Below are positions 9,534-17,318 of a DNA stretch of 64,000 nt, piece after piece. A program made the translations under genes and the position numbers. Numbering within the stretch: the stretch's first letter is position 1; every line of letters begins with the position of its first letter. The notes below the pieces were generated by a model. It did not search any database. It was not told where the DNA came from and was given only the letters and a program-made list of their open reading frames with translations. The stretch covers positions 1-64,000 of the forward strand of contig NZ_CP024637.1 in NCBI RefSeq assembly GCF_009728735.1, in the 5' to 3' direction. Source of the DNA: Pantoea phytobeneficialis. Its GTDB lineage: Bacteria > Pseudomonadota > Gammaproteobacteria > Enterobacterales > Enterobacteriaceae.

Positions 9534-9544
9534 ACTTAACTGGC

Positions 9545-9575
9545 CATAGCGGCGCGATAAAATCGCGTTGCTATG
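9545..9575. repeat. Palindromic intergenic repeat, variant unit
   Basis: CATAGCGGCGCGATAAAATC followed by GCGTTGCTATG, a divergent single copy of the window's palindrome family, between the PepSY gene and the Rhs/zinc-finger gene. Confidence 0.6.
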
Positions 9576-9643
9576 ACCGGTTCAATATATTTAACAGACA
9601 CCCGCTGATTTACGTTTGCTGCTTTCTCATCAGGAGAGAACGT

Positions 9644-10924
9644 ATGTCCTACAATCAGGAGTGTTATCGCTATGCCGCACCCGGCGAGCGCATTTTAAAA
9701 CGTCACCACACACACCAACAACAGCAGGTACGTTATCTGCAAGATCTGGAGATCCGTATATCCGCTACCCGCGCCAGAGAAGCGTCACGGCTACAGGTGC
9801 TGGTGTCAGGAAACTGCCGTATTTATCTACAAGGAAGCGATACCAGGGCGCATTTTAACCTGTGCGATCGCCTCGCAAATATCAGCCTGGTCATGGATTC
9901 ACAAGGTGACAGGGTCAGCCAGGAAACCTGGTATCCCTTTGGCGGCACCGCCAGTTGGTTAACCGGAAATCAGACAGGTGCAGAGATAAAATTCCAGCGC
10001 TATGCGGGAAAAGAACGTGATGCGACCGGATTAATGGCTTATGGCTGGCGTTACTACGCCCCCTGGCTGATGCGTTGGTTGAATAGCGATCCGGCGGGCA
10101 CCGTTGACGGGCTAAACCTGTTCCGCATGGTGAGCAACAATCCCGTCACCCTGTTTGATCGGGACGGAAGGATGGAAGAGGATTTGTTATTACAAGCTAT
10201 AAAAGAATCATTCATTGAAGTGACGCCTGCCGGACGGCAATCTCTCCAGCCAGTAATTGAAACAGCACCAGAGCCGGGACCATCAACGTCAGAAACCAAT
10301 GCTGTCAGTGTCGACAATGCCCAGTATTACCCGATCCTTAGAAAGGCCTTGAGCATAGAGCCACCTCAAGCAGAGTTACCCGCTGTGGTCGATCTCACTG
10401 ACGACACCTCCCGGTCTACGTCTTCAGAACAGGCAGCCACGGTGGTTAAGAACAAGTATGTTTGTAGCCACTGCGCCGAATCTTTTTCTGCACTCAGCGC
10501 CTTACGTAATCATGGAAGAATGGAGCACCCGACGGAGGGTCACCTGTGCTCACAGGCTGGATGCGGTAAGAAATTCGACACCAAATATAAATTGAATAAA
10601 CATGTGAAAATTGTACATGGAGAGAAGGCGTTTGCCTGCGACTGGCCATCATGCGACAGTCGGTTTACCAATCAAGCTTATTTAACAAACCATAAAAAAA
10701 TACACGCTGCCCGTGAAAAGCTTCTTTGTTCACATCCTGGATGCAATAAGTATTACACCACCCCTGTTAGTTTGAACATTCACGCTAAAACACATCAGGA
10801 GCAGGAGAAATTGCTCTGCCTGGAGTGTGGTGCTGCCTTCAAGAACAAAGGTAATCTTACACGCCATCAATACAGAAATTGTCCTTTTCGTCCTTCCTCG
10901 TCCGGGCTCGGGCACCCCAGGTGA
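9644..10924 (+). CDS. Rhs-core / C2H2 zinc-finger fusion protein (TcC-like orphan toxin tip)
   Basis: 426 residues, from an ATG with AGGAGAGA 5-12 nt upstream. Residues about 1-100 match the end of a TcC/Rhs repeat region (VRYLQDLEIR resembles TcC YLPGLELR). Residues 97-175 are the Rhs-associated core: YPFGGTA, GKERDATGLMAYGWRYYAPW, DPAGTVDGLNLFRMVSNNPV, LFDRDGR. In TcC toxins this module is the self-cleaving aspartyl protease. A variable linker (180-270) holds AVVDLTDD at 247-254, a canonical SUMO-interaction pattern. Five zinc fingers follow: C274/C277/H290/H295, C302/C307/H320/H325, C332/C337/H350/H354, C362/C367/H380/H384 and C392/C395/H408/C413. The second Cys and first His are always 12 residues apart, as in eukaryotes. 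There is no TcA/TcB gene nearby and no N-terminal shell. GC is lower than in neighbours. DNA binding in a host nucleus is inferred. Confidence 0.9.
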   Translation: MSYNQECYRYAAPGERILKRHHTHQQQQVRYLQDLEIRISATRAREASRLQVLVSGNCRIYLQGSDTRAHFNLCDRLANISLVMDSQGDRVSQETWYPFGGTASWLTGNQTGAEIKFQRYAGKERDATGLMAYGWRYYAPWLMRWLNSDPAGTVDGLNLFRMVSNNPVTLFDRDGRMEEDLLLQAIKESFIEVTPAGRQSLQPVIETAPEPGPSTSETNAVSVDNAQYYPILRKALSIEPPQAELPAVVDLTDDTSRSTSSEQAATVVKNKYVCSHCAESFSALSALRNHGRMEHPTEGHLCSQAGCGKKFDTKYKLNKHVKIVHGEKAFACDWPSCDSRFTNQAYLTNHKKIHAAREKLLCSHPGCNKYYTTPVSLNIHAKTHQEQEKLLCLECGAAFKNKGNLTRHQYRNCPFRPSSSGLGHPR

Positions 10925-10946
10925 TTTAAACCTGTTTGTTCTCTGG

Positions 10947-10977
10947 CATAGCGGCGCGCCGGAATCGCGCCGCTATG
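10947..10977. repeat. Palindromic intergenic repeat, variant unit
   Basis: CATAGCGGCGCGCCGGAATC followed by GCGCCGCTATG. It lies between the convergent Rhs/zinc-finger and ahr genes, with CATAGCGGCGCG and CGCGCCGCTATG arms. Together with 9545-9575 it flanks the Rhs gene on both sides with the same CATAG-ended variant. Confidence 0.7.
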
Positions 10978-10991
10978 ATTAACCTTAATGA

Positions 10992-12008
10992 TTAAAAATC
11001 CGCTTTCAACACCACGCGATAATTGGCTTTACCAGCGCGTACGTGATCGAGCGCCTTATTCACCTGCGACATCGGAAACTCTTCCACCGTTGGCGCGATA
11101 TCGGCACGCGATGCCAGCTTCAGCAGCGCACGTAATTGTCCCGGCGAACCGGTCGACGAACCCGTGACCGCACGATCGCCGACAATCAGGCTAAACGCAG
11201 GCACTTCGAACGGCTTCATCACCGCGCCCACGGTGTGGAACTTGCCCTGACGCGCCAGCGCCTGGAAATACGGTGCCCAATCCAGATCCACCGCGACTGT
11301 GCTGATAATCAGATCGAACTGCCCGGCCAGCGCTTTCAACGCTTCAGGATCGCGGCTGTTCACCACACGATCGGCCCCCATCGCCAGAATAGAGTCGGTT
11401 TTGGCCGCAGAGGAACTGAAAGCAGTGACTTCTGCCCCCATCGCGCGCAGCAATTTGATCGCCATATGCCCCAGGCCGCCAATACCAATCACTCCGACAC
11501 GGCTGGTGGCGGTGATGTTGTTCATCAGCAACGGTTTGAATACGGTAATGCCGCCGCACAGCAACGGACCGGCTGTCGCGATGTCCAGCGCATCCGGTAG
11601 CGGAATCACCCATTGCCAGTTGGCACGCAAATGGCTGGCGAAACCACCGTGGTTATTAATGGTGGAGACTTTGCCATTCTCGCAGTTAACCTGATCGCCA
11701 TTGATACAGGCGTCGCAGTGCTGGCAGCTTTTGGCCGTCCAGCCAATGCCAACACGCTGACCAAGGCGCAAGCCTTTATGCTGCGCCGCATCGCCCAATG
11801 CCACTACCCGGCCAATTACTTCGTGACCGGCAATCAACGGATAGGTTGAGCCGCCCCACTCGTTATCAATCATTGAAAGATCGGAATGGCAGACGCCACA
11901 GTAGTCCACCTCGACCTGCACATCCTCAGCAGCCAGTGGACCGGCATCGTATTCGTAAGGCACCAGCGCCTCACCCGCCTGCATGGCGGCATAGCTCGTA
12001 ATTTTCAT
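10992..12008 (-). CDS. ahr: NADPH-dependent aldehyde reductase Ahr (zinc alcohol dehydrogenase)
   Basis: 338 residues, matching E. coli Ahr (YjgB, 339) along the whole length. The enzyme reduces a wide range of aldehydes to alcohols with NADPH and belongs to the cinnamyl-alcohol-dehydrogenase group. The catalytic zinc motif is CGVCHSD, with GHE in [10 protein letters not shown]. The structural zinc site is [15 protein letters not shown]. The Rossmann motif is GIGGLGHMA. It is a single gene ending by convergence at a palindromic repeat. Confidence 0.92.
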   Translation of the reverse strand: MKITSYAAMQAGEALVPYEYDAGPLAAEDVQVEVDYCGVCHSDLSMIDNEWGGSTYPLIAGHEVIGRVVALGDAAQHKGLRLGQRVGIGWTAKSCQHCDACINGDQVNCENGKVSTINNHGGFASHLRANWQWVIPLPDALDIATAGPLLCGGITVFKPLLMNNITATSRVGVIGIGGLGHMAIKLLRAMGAEVTAFSSSAAKTDSILAMGADRVVNSRDPEALKALAGQFDLIISTVAVDLDWAPYFQALARQGKFHTVGAVMKPFEVPAFSLIVGDRAVTGSSTGSPGQLRALLKLASRADIAPTVEEFPMSQVNKALDHVRAGKANYRVVLKADF

Positions 12009-12129
12009 CGCTGTCCTCAGTGGTTGGTCTCTGATGACAGGAGTCTATCAAACCATCACCCATTTTTATGCCGAATAATCATGCGATTACGTCAGCACCT
12101 GCTGCTGTTGCGTTGAAAAGCACGCAGGG

Positions 12130-12399
12130 TTAAAGCGGATCGTGGTTGATTGGACTGCGAAAAGCATGACGTGCGGCTTCGATCAACTGGCTGGCGGTCA
12201 CCGTAGGCGGTAACTGCGTCAACACCTTCATCGCCTGCCAGTAGCACAGCACCATCTCTTCATCGGTTTCGTTTTCGGCCATTTCCCTTAACCGCCCACG
12301 CAGGGTTAACACATCCAGCGTTTGCTGCTCATCCACCATCTCCGCGATCGTTTGACTGATTACCTGATGGATGTTTTTCCAGGAAATATCGGCAAACAC
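12130..12399 (-). CDS. Hypothetical 89-residue protein
   Basis: Not recognised. It is an 89-residue acidic, helix-rich soluble protein with no signal peptide or membrane segment. It begins MFADISWKNIHQVISQTIAE and has LRGRLREMAENETDEE in its middle. Codon use resembles the neighbours, which supports a real gene. A rather weak AAGAGG lies upstream of the ATG. A small regulatory or antitoxin-like role is possible by size only, and no partner gene adjoins it. Confidence 0.6.
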   Translation of the reverse strand: MFADISWKNIHQVISQTIAEMVDEQQTLDVLTLRGRLREMAENETDEEMVLCYWQAMKVLTQLPPTVTASQLIEAARHAFRSPINHDPL

Positions 12400-12682
12400 A
12401 GTAAACCTCTTTTTTGCTATCGGCTCCGGGCAAGTGAGTTAAAAAGGCGCGGCGAACGCGGCGTCTGAAAGAGAGAAAGTAAGATAACTATAGTTGGTTA
12501 TTTCACTCGCAGACGGCGCAGTGCCTGACTATTTCGTAGATCTCGGATCTGTAACCTGATTTTTCTTTGGTACGGATTATGACGGAAGAGAATGGCTTTG
12601 TAACAAAAAAGCCTTAGCTTGTGCTGGTCGTCACCGCAACGCTTTGTCAAAGTAGGAAAACTTTTTCTCACTCAAGGGAGTC
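12400..12682. other. Intergenic region without a recognised gene
   Basis: About 283 nt between divergent genes. I see AT-richer stretches suitable for promoters on both sides, and an AAGGGAG ribosome site at its right edge serving the DsbA-like gene. No repeat, RNA gene or clear operator was seen. Confidence 0.5.
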
Positions 12683-13246
12683 ATGATGAGTCAGTCAACC
12701 GCATTGCATGCCGATCCACTGGTGTGGGGCCACGGCCCGAAGGTGTTTGAAGTGTTTCTTGAACCCACCTGCCCGTATTCCGTTCGCGCCTTTAATAAGT
12801 TCGATGCCTTGCTGAATCTGGTCGGCGAAGATCAGATGACGTTGAAAATCCGTTTGCAATCACAACCCTGGCATATGTACTCCGGTCTGATTGTGCGCTA
12901 TATCCTCGCGGCATCCACCTTGCCGGAAGGAAAAGCCGCCGCCAAAGCGGTGTTAAAAGCGGTGGCTGATCACCGTGAAGAGTTTGAGTTCGCCGATCAC
13001 GCGCGTGGACCGAATATGGATACCACGCCAAATCAGATCATCGACCGTCTGGAGCAGTACAGCGGCATCAATGCCCGCGCGCCCTTTGACCGTGCCGAAT
13101 TGCAGAATGAAATCAAATGGCACTGCAAATATTCGCGTCAGAACGGTATCCACGTTTCGCCAACCTTTATTGTCAACGGGCTGGTGCAACTGGATATTGG
13201 CAGCGGTGATGAGATTGAATCCTGGGCAAAACGCATCCTTGCCTGA
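12683..13246 (+). CDS. DsbA/FrnE-like thioredoxin-fold protein
   Basis: 187 residues with a thioredoxin fold of DsbA-like topology. FEVFLEPTCPYSVRAF carries the active-site position with only the first cysteine (CPYS instead of CPxC). A late cis-proline-like SPTFIVNG follows a helical insertion. There is no signal peptide, so it is probably cytosolic. A single-cysteine site suits a glutathione-dependent or thiol-transferase-like role, not a disulfide donor. The start could be either of two adjacent ATGs at 12683 or 12686, the second being better spaced from AGGGAG. A hairpin terminator follows directly. Confidence 0.8.
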   Translation: MMSQSTALHADPLVWGHGPKVFEVFLEPTCPYSVRAFNKFDALLNLVGEDQMTLKIRLQSQPWHMYSGLIVRYILAASTLPEGKAAAKAVLKAVADHREEFEFADHARGPNMDTTPNQIIDRLEQYSGINARAPFDRAELQNEIKWHCKYSRQNGIHVSPTFIVNGLVQLDIGSGDEIESWAKRILA

Positions 13247-13251
13247 CCTTC

Positions 13252-13275
13252 AGGCCCGCCGGTGCGGGCCTTTCG
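13252..13275 (+). terminator. Rho-independent-like terminator
   Basis: The AGGCCCGC and GCGGGCCT arms with a CGGT loop begin 5 nt after the DsbA-like stop and are followed by TTCG. The stem is strong and the T-run short. Confidence 0.75.
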
Positions 13276-13359
13276 CTATATTTCGCAATAGTTTACCCCT
13301 TGCCCTGAAGGGGTTATCCTGTTAATCGTTATTTACCTAATTATATAGCGAGAAATGGA

Positions 13360-14286
13360 ATGCAATCTAAACTTCTTAGCGCGCTACTGCTCACCGCGGG
13401 CGCAACTGTCAGTCTCAATGCTCTGGCGAATACCGACATTCGCGTCACTTACGCCGGTTCGATGGGTAAAGTGATGGACCAGGCTTTAGGTCCAGCCTTT
13501 GCTAAAGAGCATAATGGCAACTATCAGGGTCAAGGTCAGGGCGCTTACGGTATGGCGCGGTTACTGGCGAGTAAGAAAATCACCGCCGATGTGTTTGTTT
13601 CCATCACCCCCGGCCCGATGCAGATCCTGAAGGATGCCGGATTGATTGATACCGCCGTCCCGGTCGCCAGTACCAGCATGGTGATCGCCTATAGCCCGAA
13701 AGGGAAATATGCCCAGCAATTCGCACACGCCAAAGGCAGCGATGCCAGCTGGCTGAAGGTACTGGCAACGCCAGGTCTGAAATTTGGCCGCACCGACCCC
13801 ATTAACGATCCGAAAGGTCAGAACATCGTGTTTACCCTGCTGCTGGCTGAGAAGTATTACCATCAGCCGGGTATTGCAGAAAAAATCATGGGCGGCGTAC
13901 AGAACCCGGCGCAAACTCACCTGGAAGGTGGCCTGCTGGCGCGTCTGGAAAGTGGACAGGTGGATGCCGCTGCCGGTTATGAAAGCGAAGTGATCTCCGC
14001 CCATCTGCCTTACATTGCACTGCCGGATGAGATCAACCTCAGTAACCCGGATCAAGCCAAACAGTGGTATGACACCGTCAGCTTCCAGGTGAAAGACAGC
14101 CAGGGCAACGATAAAACGCTGCATACCCAGCCGATGGTGTACTACGCAGCCGTGCTGAAGAATGCCCCGAATGGCACCGCCGCCGGGAAAGCCTTCGTCG
14201 ACTTTATGTTGAGTCAGCCGGGCCAGGCGCTGTTTAAACAGAATGGCTATGCCGCACCGAAAGGCGGAGCCTTGTACCCGCAATGA
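13360..14286 (+). CDS. Periplasmic binding protein, ModA/WtpA-like
   Basis: 308 residues. A signal peptide covers about 1-23 (SLNALA then NTD) and is followed by a type-II binding-protein fold: IRVTYAGSMGKVMDQALGP, DVFVSITPGPM, FGRTDPINDPKGQ. The AGS and phosphate-loop-like features resemble molybdate/tungstate-type (WtpA, SBP_bac_11) proteins that capture oxyanions or small polar solutes. The ligand is not certain. Its stop overlaps the permease start by 4 nt (ATGA), so they are co-translated. No ATPase gene is next to them. Confidence 0.82.
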   Translation: MQSKLLSALLLTAGATVSLNALANTDIRVTYAGSMGKVMDQALGPAFAKEHNGNYQGQGQGAYGMARLLASKKITADVFVSITPGPMQILKDAGLIDTAVPVASTSMVIAYSPKGKYAQQFAHAKGSDASWLKVLATPGLKFGRTDPINDPKGQNIVFTLLLAEKYYHQPGIAEKIMGGVQNPAQTHLEGGLLARLESGQVDAAAGYESEVISAHLPYIALPDEINLSNPDQAKQWYDTVSFQVKDSQGNDKTLHTQPMVYYAAVLKNAPNGTAAGKAFVDFMLSQPGQALFKQNGYAAPKGGALYPQ

Positions 14287-15062
14287 GAAAACGCCAGCCC
14301 ACCGCGCTGTGGCTCTCCCTCCCTGCCTTACTGCTGCTGGCGGTGCCGTTCGTCACCCTGATTGGTGTGACGCACTGGCAACATCTGCGGCTGGCGTGGG
14401 GCGATAGCCATGCCATCGCCACGTCGCTCAGTTTGGGGGCGGTGGCCTTGCTACTGATTTTTATCAGCGGTTTACCGGTGGCCTGGTGGCTGTCACAGGC
14501 GCGTGGCAAAGCGCGCCTGGTCGTGGAGTTGGTGGTGCTAATCCCTCTGTTGACGCCGCCGCTGGCAATGGGGATTTTGCTGGTCAGCGCCTATGGGCCT
14601 TACAGCCTGGCCGGCGAATTGCTTGGCCGTTTTGGGATGACGCTGGTGAATAACCCGGCAGCCTTTGTGCTGGCGCAATGGTATGGCGCACTGCCCTATT
14701 TTGTCACCGCCGCGCGTTCCGCCTTTGCCGGCGTACCAAAAGAGATTCTCGAAGCCGGACGTACCCTCGGCGCACCGCCCTGGCAACGTTTCTGGCGGCT
14801 TTCAGTACCGATTGCCGCGCCGGGTCTGGCTTCAGCGACCGCCCTCGCCTGGGTGCGCGCCATGGGTGAATTTGGCATTGTGATGATCTTTGCTTACTTT
14901 CCCCAAGGCATGCCGGTGCAACTGTACAACAACCTGCAAAATGACGGTGTCGATGCGGTTTACGTGCTGTTGTGGTTGCTGTTGTTTTTTACCCTGCCGG
15001 TGCCGCTGCTGTGTTTCGTCACTTCGCGACGGTTGCAGCAAGGGAAAAACGTGTTGGTTTAA
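14283..15062 (+). CDS. ABC transporter permease, ModB/WtpB-like
   Basis: 259 residues with about six transmembrane helices. The binding-protein-dependent EAA loop is GRTLGAPPWQRFWRLSVPIA, followed by the ATPase-coupling region ALAWVRAMGEFGIVM, which resembles ModB/CysT-type permeases. It should form a homodimer channel for the upstream binding protein. The dedicated ATPase expected after it is absent: the next gene runs the other way and ends 3 nt after this stop. It may borrow an ATPase encoded elsewhere. Confidence 0.85.
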   Translation: MRKRQPTALWLSLPALLLLAVPFVTLIGVTHWQHLRLAWGDSHAIATSLSLGAVALLLIFISGLPVAWWLSQARGKARLVVELVVLIPLLTPPLAMGILLVSAYGPYSLAGELLGRFGMTLVNNPAAFVLAQWYGALPYFVTAARSAFAGVPKEILEAGRTLGAPPWQRFWRLSVPIAAPGLASATALAWVRAMGEFGIVMIFAYFPQGMPVQLYNNLQNDGVDAVYVLLWLLLFFTLPVPLLCFVTSRRLQQGKNVLV

Positions 15063-15064
15063 CA

Positions 15065-15460
15065 TTATCCCGATCGCCAACTCTCAACACGTCGCGCGCT
15101 TTCCGCCATCGCCTGTTTGATACTCTCCAGCAGTTGCTCAACATCAAGCGGTTTGGTAAAGGCGGCAAAAGCATCCTGGCGAAAAGCTTCCGGGATATCA
15201 TGATCGGCCATCATGATGACGGGCAGCAACGGATGCCGCCGCTTGTTCTCTTCCAGCCAACCGGGGCCATTAAAATCGGCGAGCGGGACATCAAGTAACA
15301 GACACCCCGAAAAAGGCTCCGCCTCAGGGTCGGGCAGACAGGCTTCAAATCCGCCGAGTTCGGCAAAATCCACCACGTCGTAACCGAGCGTTTTTAACAG
15401 GAACGCGATGGATTCGCGTAATGGTGTATCGTCGTCCACCAGCCAGATTAATGCACTCAT
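15065..15460 (-). CDS. Stand-alone response-regulator receiver domain
   Basis: 131 residues holding one CheY-like receiver and no output domain. The acidic pocket is WLVDDD near 6-11. The phospho-accepting Asp is in CLLLDVPL, and a Lys follows in FTKPLD. It resembles the N-terminal receiver of FixJ/NarL-type regulators. The start is the ATG at 15458-15460. An upstream in-frame extension to 15541 has no family support. No histidine kinase adjoins it. It may compete for phosphate in another pathway or have lost its DNA-binding half. Confidence 0.75.
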   Translation of the reverse strand: MSALIWLVDDDTPLRESIAFLLKTLGYDVVDFAELGGFEACLPDPEAEPFSGCLLLDVPLADFNGPGWLEENKRRHPLLPVIMMADHDIPEAFRQDAFAAFTKPLDVEQLLESIKQAMAESARRVESWRSG

Positions 15461-15804
15461 CAAACTACCCCGCAGTTGAAATATCAGCCTAATCCCGCGC
15501 CGCGAGGGCTGATAATAGTCTGCGCGTAGCCGCATCTCCACCAGATAAACAACCTGCCGCCGCGCTTAGTTTTCCGTGGTGACCATAACCGGTCGCAATA
15601 ATAGTTCCACCTTAAAAAACAGTGACTTCGCCTAGGGTCAACAATAATGGACGTGTTGGTGCCTGACTCCAGCACCTCAGTGGTCGCGTTATTTCCGCGC
15701 TACGCTGATGAGATAAATGTCACTTTTTTTTATAACGAAATTTTTCAGACAACAGGAAGGTGAGGCGCGGGGATAAAAGCCCTCCCTGCACCGGAGGTAT
15801 CATC
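15461..15804. other. Intergenic region, promoter of receiver gene
   Basis: About 345 nt. I see AT-rich promoter-like tracts near 15700-15750 (CACTTTTTTTTATAACG) and a small GC hairpin near 15778-15797 before a palindromic repeat. No protein-coding frame is convincing. Confidence 0.45.
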
Positions 15805-15846
15805 GTGTGGCGGCGCGATTTATTGCGCGATAAATCGCGCCGCTAC
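15805..15846. repeat. GC-rich palindromic intergenic repeat
   Basis: GGCGGCGCGATTTATTGCGC followed by GATAAATCGCGCCGCTAC. It ends 4 nt from the stop of the ATPase gene, so it forms the 3' end of the amino-acid transporter mRNA. Confidence 0.75.
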
Positions 15847-15849
15847 ATA

Positions 15850-16626
15850 TTAACTGTTACGGTGCAGATGGCTGCTGACAAAGGCCTTACAACGTGGCGA
15901 GATCGGGTCACTGAACACCTGCTGCGGTGAGCCGGATTCTTCAATTTTACCCTGATGCAAAAACACCGCTTTATTGGAAACATCACGGGCAAAACCCATT
16001 TCATGGGTGACGATAATCATCGTACGCCCCTCTTCCGCCAGACCACGGATTACGCGCAGCACTTCACCCACCAGTTCCGGGTCCAGTGCTGAGGTGGGTT
16101 CATCGAACAGAATCGCCTTGGGCTGTTGCGCCAGGGCACGGGCAATCGCCACCCGCTGTTGCTGACCACCCGAAAGCTGCGACGGCCAGGCGTTGCGTTT
16201 CTCATACAGGCCAACTTTATGCAGCAACGCTTCGGCTTCCTCCAGCGCTTCTTTCTGGCTGCGTTTCTGCACATGGACCGGCGCTTCCATGATGTTTTGC
16301 AACACAGTTTTATGCGGCCACAGGTTGAAACTCTGGAAGACAAAACCAAGCTGCATACGCATCAATTTGATGCTGCGACGCTGCTCGCGATTCAGCTTTT
16401 CATGCGGGTTATCGATGGTGACCAACTCATCACCCACCGCAATTTCACCGCCCTGCGGCACTTCGAGGAACGGAATACAGCGCAGCAAGGTACTTTTGCC
16501 CGAGCCGCTGGCACCAATCAGCGAAATCACGTCGCCGTCCTGCGCCGTCAGACTGATGTCGTGCAGCACTTCATGGCCACCGTAACTTTTTCTGAGATGG
16601 CTCAGGGCGATAGTCGGTTTGCTCAT
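15850..16626 (-). CDS. Polar amino-acid ABC transporter, ATP-binding subunit (HisP/GlnQ type)
   Basis: 258 residues with all ABC motifs: Walker A GASGSGKST, Q-loop in FVFQSFNLWPHKT, signature LSGGQQQR, Walker B ILFDEPTSALDPE and the H-loop THEMGF. It powers uptake of a polar amino acid or derivative by the two permeases and binding protein transcribed before it. It is the last gene of a five-gene minus-strand operon, and its start overlaps the preceding stop by one base (TAATG). Confidence 0.92.
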   Translation of the reverse strand: MSKPTIALSHLRKSYGGHEVLHDISLTAQDGDVISLIGASGSGKSTLLRCIPFLEVPQGGEIAVGDELVTIDNPHEKLNREQRRSIKLMRMQLGFVFQSFNLWPHKTVLQNIMEAPVHVQKRSQKEALEEAEALLHKVGLYEKRNAWPSQLSGGQQQRVAIARALAQQPKAILFDEPTSALDPELVGEVLRVIRGLAEEGRTMIIVTHEMGFARDVSNKAVFLHQGKIEESGSPQQVFSDPISPRCKAFVSSHLHRNS

Positions 16627-17309
16627 TAACGTGCTCCAGCGTAGTAAGGGGACAAACGGCGCTCCAGCAGCGCCACACCTTTGCTCACCAGCACGGTCAG
16701 CAGCAGGTAAATAATCGCCGCGCTGAGAAACACCTCCAGCGCGCGGAACGTCTCGGAGACAATCGAATCGGCAATTCCAGTCATCTCCATCAGGCTGATG
16801 GTACTGACCAGAGAGGTCGATTTGATCATCGAGATGATTTCATTGCTATACGCCGGCAGCGCCTGACGGATGGCAATCGGCAGCGTGATGCGCCGCAGGG
16901 TGGTGAAGCGCGACATGCCGCACACCTTCGCCGCTTCCAGCGATTGCACGCTTACCGCGTTCAAACCACCGCGCAGAATTTCTGAGGTATAAGCCGCATC
17001 ATTAAGAATTAACGCGATCAGGCCACACCAGTAAGGATCACGCAGCAGCGGCCAGAAAATACTTTCGCGCACCGCCGGTAAGCTGCCGAGTCCGTAGTAG
17101 ATCATAAAAATCTGGATCAGCAGCGGCGTACCACGAAACAGCCAGACGTAAAAACGCGCCAGGTAACTGCCTGCTCGGTTCTGACGTAGCAGATTAAGCA
17201 GCAGCGCCAGCACGCCACCGCCAACCAGCGACAGCACGGCAAGATTGAGCGTCAGCGGTAATCCGCGCAGCAGCGCCACCAGAGTGTGCTGCAAAAAGGA
17301 AAAATCCAT
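16626..17309 (-). CDS. Polar amino-acid ABC transporter permease (HisM type)
   Basis: 227 residues with about five transmembrane helices. It has the HEQRO-type early segment LPLTLNLAVLSLVGGGVLAL and an EAA-like loop around EAAKVCGMSRFTTLRRITLP. It pairs with the following-numbered permease gene (17319-18038) as a heterodimer, as in the histidine and lysine/arginine systems. The gap between the two genes is 9 nt. Confidence 0.9.
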   Translation of the reverse strand: MDFSFLQHTLVALLRGLPLTLNLAVLSLVGGGVLALLLNLLRQNRAGSYLARFYVWLFRGTPLLIQIFMIYYGLGSLPAVRESIFWPLLRDPYWCGLIALILNDAAYTSEILRGGLNAVSVQSLEAAKVCGMSRFTTLRRITLPIAIRQALPAYSNEIISMIKSTSLVSTISLMEMTGIADSIVSETFRALEVFLSAAIIYLLLTVLVSKGVALLERRLSPYYAGAR

Positions 17310-17318
17310 CAGGCCTCC

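Noticed and set aside
9407..9643. Upstream in-frame extension of the Rhs/zinc-finger frame
   Set aside because: It runs through the PepSY gene end and a palindromic repeat and has no domain features. The ATG at 9644 has a clear ribosome site.
10463..10882. Ros/MucR-type bacterial zinc-finger regulator
   Set aside because: Ros fingers are single with 9-residue spacing inside a different fold; here five fingers have 12-residue spacing.
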